A DNA stretch of 7,398 bases, from positions 1-7,398 of the forward strand of contig CAJFPI010000267.1 in the NCBI GenBank assembly GCA_904398675.1, in the 5' to 3' direction. Below, piece after piece: positions 1-4,019 of this stretch. The notes below the pieces were generated by a model, which ran no database searches, was not told where the DNA came from, and saw only the letters and a program-made list of their open reading frames with translations. A program made the position numbers and the translations under genes. The DNA comes from an uncultured Oscillospiraceae bacterium (GTDB lineage: Bacteria > Bacillota > Clostridia > Oscillospirales > Oscillospiraceae). Position 1 is the stretch's first letter, and each line of letters starts with the position of its first letter.

Positions 1-183
1 CCCTTCACCCTGGACAGCAAGGCCCCTGCCGGCGGCTACCAGGAGTTCCTGATGAACGAGGCCCGCTATGCCCGGCTGACCCGGGAGTTCCCGGAGCGCG
101 CCGAGGTCCTCTTCAAGCGCAACGAGGAGGCCGCCAAGGAGCGTTACGAGCACCTGACCCGGCTGACCGAGCTGTACAAGTAA
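1..183 (+). CDS. nifJ: Pyruvate:ferredoxin (flavodoxin) oxidoreductase, C-terminal end (partial)
   Basis: This is the last 60 codons of a gene entering from the left, read in frame 1 and ending in TAA at 181-183. The peptide begins PFTLDSKAPAGGYQEFLMNE and ends RLTELYK. The FTLDSK motif, the following acidic/aromatic helix and the terminal KERYEHLTRL segment match the extreme C-terminus of single-chain PFOR as I remember the family. PFOR is a cytoplasmic thiamine-diphosphate and iron-sulfur enzyme that converts pyruvate and CoA to acetyl-CoA and CO2 while reducing ferredoxin; it is central to anaerobic fermentation. None of the catalytic or cluster-binding parts lie in the window, so only the family tail is seen. 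A terminator follows 15 bases after the stop. The final 54 bases are repeated at 393-446, which is unusual. A 2-oxoacid oxidoreductase of different substrate is possible but less likely. Confidence 0.87.
   Translation, partial: PFTLDSKAPAGGYQEFLMNEARYARLTREFPERAEVLFKRNEEAAKERYEHLTRLTELYK
130..183 (+). repeat. 54-bp direct repeat, copy 1 (genuine nifJ 3' end)
   Basis: These bases encode the last 17 residues (AAKERYEHLTRLTELYK) and the stop codon of the PFOR gene. They recur at 393-446 with one difference: T at 144 here, C at 407 there, which is synonymous (CGT/CGC, Arg). The identity begins at the first GCC and stops exactly at the TAA; flanking bases differ on both sides. The gap between copies is 209 bp. 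Confidence 0.93.
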
Positions 184-197
184 AATTGTAAGGCTGC

Positions 198-234
198 AAG
201 CCCCCGTGCGCAGGGTGCGCACGGGGGCTTTCTA
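198..234 (+). terminator. Intrinsic terminator after nifJ (T1)
   Basis: A 14-bp perfect stem pairs 198-211 (AAGCCCCCGTGCGC) with 217-230, closed by a 5-base loop (212-216). A short T-rich run, CTTTCT, follows. It starts 15 bases after the nifJ stop. Its CCCCCGTG/CACGGGGG core is shared with the second terminator at 470-501, suggesting that the two may be related copies. Confidence 0.85.
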
Positions 235-253
235 TCGGCGGCCTCCGCACGGG

Positions 254-389
254 GCCCCACAAGGTGGGGCGGCGCTATGCGCCGTACAAGCGTTTTGCCC
301 GAAGGGCAAAACCTTGGCTTTGGCGGGATTCACTCCCGCCAAAGCAGGTGAAATGCAAGGGGTGCCCAAACGGACGCAGTCCGTTTGGG
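254..389. repeat. Cluster of five consecutive hairpins (candidate non-coding element)
   Basis: Five perfect inverted repeats lie almost end to end. A: 254-260 pairs with 264-270, loop AAG. B: 271-275 with 279-283, loop TAT. C: 292-300 with 304-312, loop GAA, extendable by CAAG/CTTG at 287-290 and 313-316 around a one-base bulge. D: 317-328 with 334-345, a 12-bp stem with loop TTCAC. E: 365-375 with 379-389, an 11-bp stem with loop GCA. Nearly all bases from 254 to 345 are in stems; only 346-364 is a longer unpaired spacer. None has a T-tract, so they are not ordinary terminators. The open frames across this stretch are short and not protein-like. The array lies between T1 and the duplicated nifJ tail, with copy 2 beginning three bases after hairpin E. 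It could be a REP/MITE-like repeat, a structured RNA, or the remnant of an inserted element. The stems are seen directly; the role is unknown. Confidence 0.75.
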
Positions 390-392
390 GTT

Positions 393-446
393 GCCGCCAA
401 GGAGCGCTACGAGCACCTGACCCGGCTGACCGAGCTGTACAAGTAA
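393..446 (+). repeat. 54-bp direct repeat, copy 2 (duplicated nifJ tail, gene fragment)
   Basis: This repeats the last 17 codons and stop of PFOR, 53 of 54 bases identical to 130-183. It has no upstream PFOR sequence and no ribosome binding site of its own, so it is a gene fragment, not a gene. A short open frame reads into it from a GTG at 264 through the hairpins, but that frame has no recognisable protein character. The lone substitution is synonymous, so copy 2 may have come from another nifJ allele or paralogue, or it may be the original gene end displaced by an insertion. It is followed by its own terminator at 470-501, repeating the order tail-then-terminator. Confidence 0.92.
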
Positions 447-469
447 GAGACAGCTTGCCGCCAGCAAGC

Positions 470-501
470 AAGGCCCCCGTGAGCAATCACGGGGGCCTTT
501 T
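470..501 (+). terminator. Intrinsic terminator after the duplicated nifJ tail (T2)
   Basis: A 13-bp perfect stem pairs 470-482 (AAGGCCCCCGTGA) with 487-499, loop GCAA, and runs into TTTT at 498-501. A small extra hairpin precedes it (453-458 with 464-469, loop CGCCA). It ends only about 10 bases before the Shine-Dalgarno of the gene at 523, leaving no room for a promoter between them. Confidence 0.86.
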
Positions 502-522
502 CATAGGAAAAAGGAGACAGAC

Positions 523-1044
523 ATGAAAAATCAGGAAATCCTGGAGCAGTTCACTAAAGAGCAGCTCATCGAACTGCTCGCCGTCTACGCCAAAAACTGG
601 CTGGCCCTGGACGGGGTGTGGTTCCAGTCCATTGAGGAGAAGTTCGGCATGGACGAGGCCATGCTCCACGACAAGCGGGCCTGGGAGCGGTTTACCGTCA
701 TCGAGGCCCGACGCATCAAGACGTTTTTGGACCTCCCAGAGCATCCCGGGCTGGAGGGGCTGGCAAAGGCCCTGTCCCTCCGGTTTTACGGCAATCTGAA
801 CCGGGCGGAGCCGGAGACCCGGGGCAATACCCTTATCTACCGGGTGCTGGACTGCCGGGTCCAGTCCGCCCGCAGCCGCAAGGGTATGGCCCTCCACCCC
901 TGCAAAAGTGTGGGAATCATCGAGTACGGCGGCTTTGCCAAAACCATTGACGACAGGATTTCCTGCCGGTGCCTCTCCTGCTATCCGGAGGTCACGGACG
1001 AGACCTGCTCCTGCGCCTGGGAATTTACGCTGGAAGAGAAGTGA
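523..1044 (+). CDS. DUF6125-like cysteine-rich protein
   Basis: This encodes a 173-residue soluble protein with no signal peptide or membrane segment. ATG 523 is supported by AAGGAG at 511-516, 6 bases upstream. The N-terminus is helical and acidic, with the phrases VYAKNWLALDGVWFQ (residues 21-35), EEKFGMDEA and FTVIEARRIK (57-66). The C-terminal third holds seven cysteines, at 111, 127, 148, 150, 153, 162 and 164. They sit in the contexts DCRVQSAR, HPCKSVG, ISCRCLSC and CSCAWEF, suggesting a metal-binding or redox centre. From memory this matches a clostridial family catalogued as DUF6125, distantly like L-2-amino-thiazoline-4-carboxylate hydrolase-type proteins; no activity is claimed here. 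It stands alone between the second nifJ-tail terminator and a convergent operon, and I see no promoter directly in front of it. Its last 20 bases overlap the 3' end of the opposing lipoprotein gene. Being a real gene is very likely; the family name is moderately sure. Confidence 0.85.
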   Translation: MKNQEILEQFTKEQLIELLAVYAKNWLALDGVWFQSIEEKFGMDEAMLHDKRAWERFTVIEARRIKTFLDLPEHPGLEGLAKALSLRFYGNLNRAEPETRGNTLIYRVLDCRVQSARSRKGMALHPCKSVGIIEYGGFAKTIDDRISCRCLSCYPEVTDETCSCAWEFTLEEK

Positions 1045-1426
1045 CCTCCGTCCCCTGGGGGAGGAAGGAGAGGATGTAATCCTCGTTGGAGAGCAGCAGC
1101 ACCGGCGTGCTGGCGCCGCTGTCGTAGGTGCGGAGACCGCAGACGCCGGTAAAAGAGACGCCGCCGGACAGCTCCACCGTCAGCATGCGGGTGTCGTCCA
1201 CATCCTGGCCGCTGCAGCTCCCCTCCCCGGTGAGATCGCCGGAGAGGGTCAGTGCGCCGCCTGCCTCAATGGTACACGTCACATCCCGGATCTCCGGCAG
1301 AGGGGTTCCCCCGCCGTCCGCCGCCGACTCCAGCACCCAGATCCCTGCCTCGCTGACCGGCCTGCCGCCGCAGGCGGTGAGGAGCAGCAGCGCGGTCAGG
1401 CAGAATAGCATACAGACCTTTCTCAT
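1025..1426 (-). CDS. Small predicted lipoprotein, third gene of the PadR operon
   Basis: This encodes 133 residues. It begins with a classic lipoprotein signal: MRK, a hydrophobic stretch to residue 17, and the lipobox LTAC with the lipidated Cys at 19. The mature part should be anchored on the outer face of the cytoplasmic membrane. It contains GIWVLESAADGGG near its start, then TCTIEAGGALTLSGDLTG, and is rich in beta-type alternation with a few cysteines. This resembles small lipocalin/META-like lipoproteins in general pattern, but I do not recognise a specific family. ATG 1426 was chosen because AGGAGG lies 8 bases upstream (1435-1440), the signal peptide starts there, and the ATG overlaps the stop of the preceding gene in an ATGA. 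The longer upstream frame lacks these features. Its 3' end overlaps the opposing DUF6125-like gene by 20 bases, with no terminator in between. Confidence 0.8.
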   Translation of the reverse strand: MRKVCMLFCLTALLLLTACGGRPVSEAGIWVLESAADGGGTPLPEIRDVTCTIEAGGALTLSGDLTGEGSCSGQDVDDTRMLTVELSGGVSFTGVCGLRTYDSGASTPVLLLSNEDYILSFLPQGTEVTSLPA

Positions 1427-1854
1427 CCCTTCTGCCTCCTCTCCCGTAGAAACAGGACCAAGCTTACCACGCACAGCAGCACCCCGCCGCCGATGAGCCA
1501 CCAGGGCAGGCTGCCCGGCAGGCCGGAGGTCACATAGATCTGGGTGGGACCGTCAAAAGAGCCGATGGTCCCCACAGAAAAGCTGGGCAGCAGTGTCAGC
1601 AGCACCAGCCCCAACGCCAGGGCCAACAGGCCCGCTGCACCGGTCAGAACGGGCAGAAGGGGCCGATGGGCCTGCGCCTCTTCCCGAAAGGAGGCGGCGA
1701 AGGCCTCCGGCGGACCGAGCCGGGCAATGACATCGCCTTCGCTCTCCCCGTGGTCCGCCGCCGCGTCAAACATCTCCTCCAGGTCCCGCAGCACCTGTTT
1801 CCGGAGGCGGCGGGGCAAGCATTGTTTCACGGCTTTCAAATACTGTTCTCTCAT
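1423..1854 (-). CDS. HAAS-domain (DUF1700-type) membrane protein
   Basis: This encodes 143 residues. The N-terminal 60 or so form the HAAS pattern: YLKAVKQCLPRRLRKQVLRD (residues 5-24), then EEMFDAAADHGESEGDVIARLGPPEAFAASF. This is the small helical domain typically found beside PadR-like regulators, where it is thought to link the membrane protein to the regulator. Two hydrophobic helices follow, at about 66-90 and 117-136. Between them is a roughly 25-residue extracytoplasmic loop (FSVGTIGSFDGPTQIYVTSG), and the protein ends in a basic tail, RERRQKG. ATG 1854 overlaps the padR stop and this gene's TGA overlaps the next ATG, both as ATGA, so all three genes are translationally coupled. A signalling or cell-envelope stress role is inferred from family and context only. 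Confidence 0.82.
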   Translation of the reverse strand: MREQYLKAVKQCLPRRLRKQVLRDLEEMFDAAADHGESEGDVIARLGPPEAFAASFREEAQAHRPLLPVLTGAAGLLALALGLVLLTLLPSFSVGTIGSFDGPTQIYVTSGLPGSLPWWLIGGGVLLCVVSLVLFLRERRQKG

Positions 1855-2201
1855 GGCTGGACCTCCTTCTGATCCTCCAAAAATCCCTCCACGCACCGGG
1901 AGAAGGACCGCCAGAAGACGGTCAGCTCCCCGAGCGTCCGGCGGCCCGCGTCGGTGAGTGCGTAATACTTGCGGCTGCGGCCGCCCACCGTCTCCATCCG
2001 GCACCGGAGGAGCCCCACCTTCTCCAAGCGGTAGAGCACCGGGTAAACGGTGCCCTCCCTGGCGCCGCCGAAGATGTCGCCGCCCTGCTGATGGAGAGCG
2101 GTGAGAATCTCATAGCCGTAGGTTTCTCCCCGGGCGATGAGACACAGGAGCACCAGCTCCAGCGCACCCTTTTTAAACTGGCGCACGTCGTTGATTTCCA
2201 G
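1851..2201 (-). CDS. PadR family transcriptional regulator
   Basis: This is a 116-residue cytoplasmic winged-helix repressor. It has the standard PadR N-terminal signature: QFKKGALELVLLCLIARGETYGYEI, then REGTVYPVLYRLEKVGLL covering the recognition helix, then RSRKYYALTDAGRRTL for the wing. A C-terminal helix likely forms the dimer contact. The length is typical of short PadR-s1/PadR-like proteins. No ATG exists near the N-terminus. I favour CTG 2201 (first residues MEINDV) because GGAGG at 2214-2210 sits exactly 8 bases upstream. A TTG at 2216 would place the ribosome site inside the coding frame, and a GTG at 2210 would overlap it. A gene caller that excludes CTG would probably report TTG 2216 (121 aa). 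It is the first gene of a three-gene ATGA-coupled operon and probably represses its own promoter. The ligand is unknown. Confidence 0.88.
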   Translation of the reverse strand: MEINDVRQFKKGALELVLLCLIARGETYGYEILTALHQQGGDIFGGAREGTVYPVLYRLEKVGLLRCRMETVGGRSRKYYALTDAGRRTLGELTVFWRSFSRCVEGFLEDQKEVQP

Positions 2202-2209
2202 GTTCTCCA

Positions 2210-2214
2210 CCTCC
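2210..2214 (-). promoter_or_regulatory. Ribosome binding site deciding a CTG start for padR
   Basis: GGAGG on the minus strand is followed by an 8-base spacer (TGGAGAAC) and CTG at 2201-2199. No comparable site precedes TTG 2216, where the upstream sequence is AT-rich. This favours the rare CTG start. Confidence 0.6.
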
Positions 2215-2215
2215 A

Positions 2216-2249
2216 ATACTTAGTATAAGTAATTAATAATGCTAAGTAT
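2216..2249. promoter_or_regulatory. Candidate PadR operator (8-bp inverted repeat)
   Basis: ATACTTAG at 2216-2223 is repeated inverted as CTAAGTAT at 2242-2249, with 18 bp between. The left arm is part of a tighter dyad, ATACT-T-AGTAT (2216-2226). The right arm overlaps the -10 box of the padR promoter (2245-2250), so a bound dimer would block transcription of the operon. PadR proteins commonly bind AT-rich dyads in their own promoters; assignment to this PadR is inference. Confidence 0.6.
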
Positions 2250-2273
2250 ATTGCGAAACAGCAGATTTGTCAA
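2245..2273 (-). promoter_or_regulatory. Promoter of the padR-HAAS-lipoprotein operon
   Basis: On the minus strand, TTGACA (2273-2268) is followed by 17 bp and TATACT (2250-2245). The -35 is perfect consensus, the -10 matches at five of six bases, and the spacer is optimal. Initiation would fall near 2238, giving a leader of about 37 bases to the CTG start. The -10 box is inside the inverted repeat described at 2216-2249. Confidence 0.8.
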
Positions 2274-2304
2274 GGGGAAACGGCCGCATGGAAGGCGGCC
2301 TTGC

Positions 2305-2333
2305 TTGACAGCAGGCGGGCGGGGGGATATACT
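2305..2333 (+). promoter_or_regulatory. Promoter of the four-helix membrane protein gene
   Basis: TTGACA (2305-2310), 17 bp, TATACT (2328-2333). The hexamers and spacing are identical to those of the divergent padR promoter, whose -35 lies 31 bp away. The spacer is very G-rich (2318-2326). A GGCCGC/GCGGCC hairpin-forming dyad (2282-2287 with 2295-2300) lies between the two -35 boxes. Confidence 0.8.
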
Positions 2334-2367
2334 GACTTTATCTCATTATCTAAAAGGGGGCAGTCTG

Positions 2368-2862
2368 ATGAAAAAGTGGAAGTACTGGTGGATGCTGTTT
2401 CTGATATCGCTGGTCCATGGCGGGATTTTCCTCCTTTCCATGCTTACGCTGCTTTTTTCGGGAGAGCGCCAGGCGGGAATGACGGAGAGCGAGGTGCGCG
2501 CCCTGATCCTTGTGCCGGGGCTGTGCCTGCTGGCGGTGCTTGTGCTGCTGGCGATCCTGCTTTACACCCTGCTCCGCGGGCTGAGCATCCGGCGGGAGGC
2601 CACCATCTCCCTGGGGGAGCTGCTGACGGTGCGGGGGCTGCGGGGATTCGGCCTGATCGGCAGACTGCTGCTCTTTGCGGCGCTGGCCCCGGCGGCCCTG
2701 CTGGGGCTGATGTGCCTGTTCCGGGGAGGCTTTGATCTGGCGTTTTACCTGCTGACCGGAGACCTGTTCCTTCTGTTCCTGTACGGCTGGCGGCGGACTG
2801 CCGTCCGCAGTGCCCGGGCGGCCCGGCGGGCGCGGCGGCTGGAAGGCGGACAGGCAGGCTGA
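2368..2862 (+). CDS. Four-helix integral membrane protein of unknown function
   Basis: This encodes 164 residues. Hydrophobic segments lie at about 7-30, 46-69, 95-118 and 122-141, with basic patches at KKWK (2-5), RRE (75-77) and a strongly basic C-terminal tail (RSARAARRARR, 147-157). By the positive-inside rule both ends are predicted cytoplasmic. ATG 2368 is preceded by AAGGGGG (2354-2360) with a 7-base spacer, and by a strong promoter at 2305-2333. The open frame extends further upstream, but that part would cross the promoter and is not coding. I recognise no named family. It is transcribed away from the padR operon from a twin promoter and could be under the same regulator, for instance as a small transporter-like or envelope-stress protein, but nothing in the sequence proves this. 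A strong terminator follows 31 bases after the stop. Confidence 0.78.
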   Translation: MKKWKYWWMLFLISLVHGGIFLLSMLTLLFSGERQAGMTESEVRALILVPGLCLLAVLVLLAILLYTLLRGLSIRREATISLGELLTVRGLRGFGLIGRLLLFAALAPAALLGLMCLFRGGFDLAFYLLTGDLFLLFLYGWRRTAVRSARAARRARRLEGGQAG

Positions 2863-2893
2863 AATGGAAACTGGAAAAGGGAACACCGATCAT

Positions 2894-2945
2894 GCCGGAG
2901 GATTCCGGGCGCTGCACGCGCCGCCGGGGAATCCTCCGGCTTTTT
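2894..2945 (+). terminator. Intrinsic terminator after the membrane protein gene
   Basis: A 13-bp perfect outer stem pairs 2894-2906 (GCCGGAGGATTCC) with 2928-2940. A second stem sits in its loop (2908-2912 with 2918-2922). TTTTT follows at 2941-2945. Confidence 0.9.
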
Positions 2946-3065
2946 CCTATCCCGGAGGCGGCGGAACGGCAGGTCCTCGTCGGAGCTGTGGAAATTTTGC
3001 ACAAAAACAGCGGGGAGCACGATGGTGAGAAGTGCACAAATCGGAACAATAACCGGAAAAATCGT

Positions 3066-3095
3066 TTGAAATTTCAATAAAAAGGGGTGTAAAAT
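3066..3095 (+). promoter_or_regulatory. Probable promoter of the 79-aa gene and carD, with overlapping palindrome
   Basis: TTGAAA (3066-3071), 18 bp, TAAAAT (3090-3095, preceded by TG at 3088-3089). It lies in a locally AT-rich stretch, 30 bases before the start at 3125. The -35 is the left half of a perfect 12-bp palindrome, TTGAAATTTCAA (3066-3077), which could be an operator or chance. No other gene is supported in 2946-3124. Confidence 0.5.
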
Positions 3096-3124
3096 CAAGT
3101 AAAAACAAGAAGGAGGATTTGCAG

Positions 3125-3364
3125 ATGAAACGGATCAAGGCGGCCTGCCTGGAGCAGACCATCCACTTCCAGCTGCGGGACAACCTGTGCCGCGATGCGG
3201 CGGTGAAGGCCGTGCGGGAGGAATATGAGCAGTACAAAAAGGGGATGGAGCGCAGCGGGACCCGGTATATCATCGGGAAGGAGGAGACATTGGACGACGG
3301 CTCGATCCTGATCGAGATCAAAAAGCAGTACAATGGCCACGCCTGCGGCAGCTACATGTCCTGA
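3125..3364 (+). CDS. Small conserved-looking hypothetical protein (79 aa)
   Basis: This encodes a 79-residue soluble protein without signal or membrane segments. ATG 3125 has an excellent AAGGAGG at 3110-3116 with an 8-base spacer; a TTG at 3119 in the same frame is less likely. The N-terminal half is a charged helix (KRIKAACLEQTIHFQLRD, then AVKAVREEYEQYKKGMER, about 2-43). The second half looks like two short strands (TRYIIGKEETLDDGSILIEI, 46-65) and ends KKQYNGHACGSYMS. Cysteines lie at 8, 22 and 74. I cannot name a family. It is 16 bp upstream of the carD-like gene and shares its promoter, so a role in the same regulatory context is plausible, for example as a small RNA- or protein-binding partner. 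Confidence 0.78.
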   Translation: MKRIKAACLEQTIHFQLRDNLCRDAAVKAVREEYEQYKKGMERSGTRYIIGKEETLDDGSILIEIKKQYNGHACGSYMS

Positions 3365-3380
3365 AATGGGACAGGGAACG

Positions 3381-3923
3381 ATGGAGAAGACGTCGGACTA
3401 TCCGGTAGGCAGCATGGTGGTCTACGGCCTCTCCGGCGTGTGCCGGGTAACCGCTGTGGGGCCGCTGCCCCAAATTCATCCCAAAGAGACAGACACCCGT
3501 TACTATACGCTGCTGCCCCTGTGGGAGAAGGGGACCTTTTATGTCCCCACTGCCGCTGCGGAGCGGCTGCGTCCCCCAATGACGGCGGGAGAGGCGGCAG
3601 AGCTGCTGGAGCGGGCTCCCGCTGTTCCGGCGCCCGCTGCTCCCGCCTGCGGCATCCAGCAGACAGAGCAGTACTACCGGGGGCTGCTGAAGGGCGGCTC
3701 CCCGGAGAGCTGGCTGAAGTTGCTGCGGTCCGCAGAGGCCCACAGGCAGGCGCTGGCCCGGCGGAAAAAGCGGCCGGGCAGCGTGGAGGAGCGCTACCGC
3801 AGGCAGGCGGAGCGGCTGCTCTGCGAGGAGCTGGCCGCCGCGCTGGCGATCTCCCCCCAGGAGGCAGAGGAGCGCCTTGCCGCCCGGCTGACCCAAAATC
3901 TTGTATCGCAGGGAAACGCCTGA
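3381..3923 (+). CDS. CarD family transcriptional regulator
   Basis: This encodes 180 residues. The N-terminal domain (about 7-65) has the CarD/TRCF RNA-polymerase-interaction pattern: YPVGSMVVYGLSGVCRVTAV, then RYYTLLPLWEKGTFYVP. This Tudor-like fold binds the RNA polymerase beta subunit. A proline/alanine linker (79-88) leads to a helical, basic C-terminal domain (about 94-170) like the DNA-contacting part of CarD. W110 in the segment PESWLKLLR may correspond to the conserved tryptophan that stabilises the open promoter complex; this is inference. CarD/CdnL proteins control rRNA and stress promoters in several phyla. ATG 3381 is chosen since AGGGA sits just upstream and the CarD domain starts at residue 7; an in-frame ATG at 3366 is possible. 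It forms a two-gene unit with the 79-aa gene and ends 24 bases before a strong terminator. Confidence 0.85.
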   Translation: MEKTSDYPVGSMVVYGLSGVCRVTAVGPLPQIHPKETDTRYYTLLPLWEKGTFYVPTAAAERLRPPMTAGEAAELLERAPAVPAPAAPACGIQQTEQYYRGLLKGGSPESWLKLLRSAEAHRQALARRKKRPGSVEERYRRQAERLLCEELAAALAISPQEAEERLAARLTQNLVSQGNA

Positions 3924-3947
3924 TCACGATTGCCTCTCAAACAGAAT

Positions 3948-3986
3948 AACCGCCCCCGGCCGCGCGGCCGGGGGCGGTTGTTTTTT
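3948..3986 (+). terminator. Strong terminator between carD and the convergent telA gene
   Basis: A 14-bp GC-rich perfect stem pairs 3948-3961 (AACCGCCCCCGGCC) with 3966-3979, loop GCGC, followed by GTTTTTT. On the minus strand the exit side is moderately T-rich (TTATTCTGTTT), so it may also serve telA, which ends at 4020. A small hairpin (3993-3999 with 4006-4012) lies between, without a T-tract. Confidence 0.92.
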
Positions 3987-4019
3987 CTTGTGCCCTTGCC
4001 CTGGAGCAAGGGGCGGGGC

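Noticed and set aside
254..389. CRISPR array or attC-like integron cassette array
   Set aside because: The five hairpins differ in sequence from each other, there are no direct repeats with equal spacers, and no cas or integrase gene is present. Structured-DNA recombination remains only a speculation.
264..446. 60-codon plus-strand frame crossing the hairpins and ending in the duplicated nifJ tail
   Set aside because: It is open only because of sequence composition. It has a GTG start without ribosome site, no protein-like character before the duplicated 17 residues, and every hairpin would have to be translated.
908..1408. Plus-strand frame opposite the lipoprotein gene
   Set aside because: The opposing minus-strand frame has a signal peptide, lipobox, ribosome site and ATGA coupling. 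The plus frame has none of these and is Arg/Ala-rich.
2745..3098. Minus-strand frame beginning MILHPFLLKFQTIFPVIV, with a hydrophobic N-terminus
   Set aside because: The hydrophobic start is tempting as a small or decayed membrane protein. However, it uses a TTG without ribosome site, runs through the 2894-2945 terminator stem and then antisense to the four-helix gene, and turns into Arg/Ala/Pro-rich shadow peptide. A homology search of residues 1-60 would settle it.
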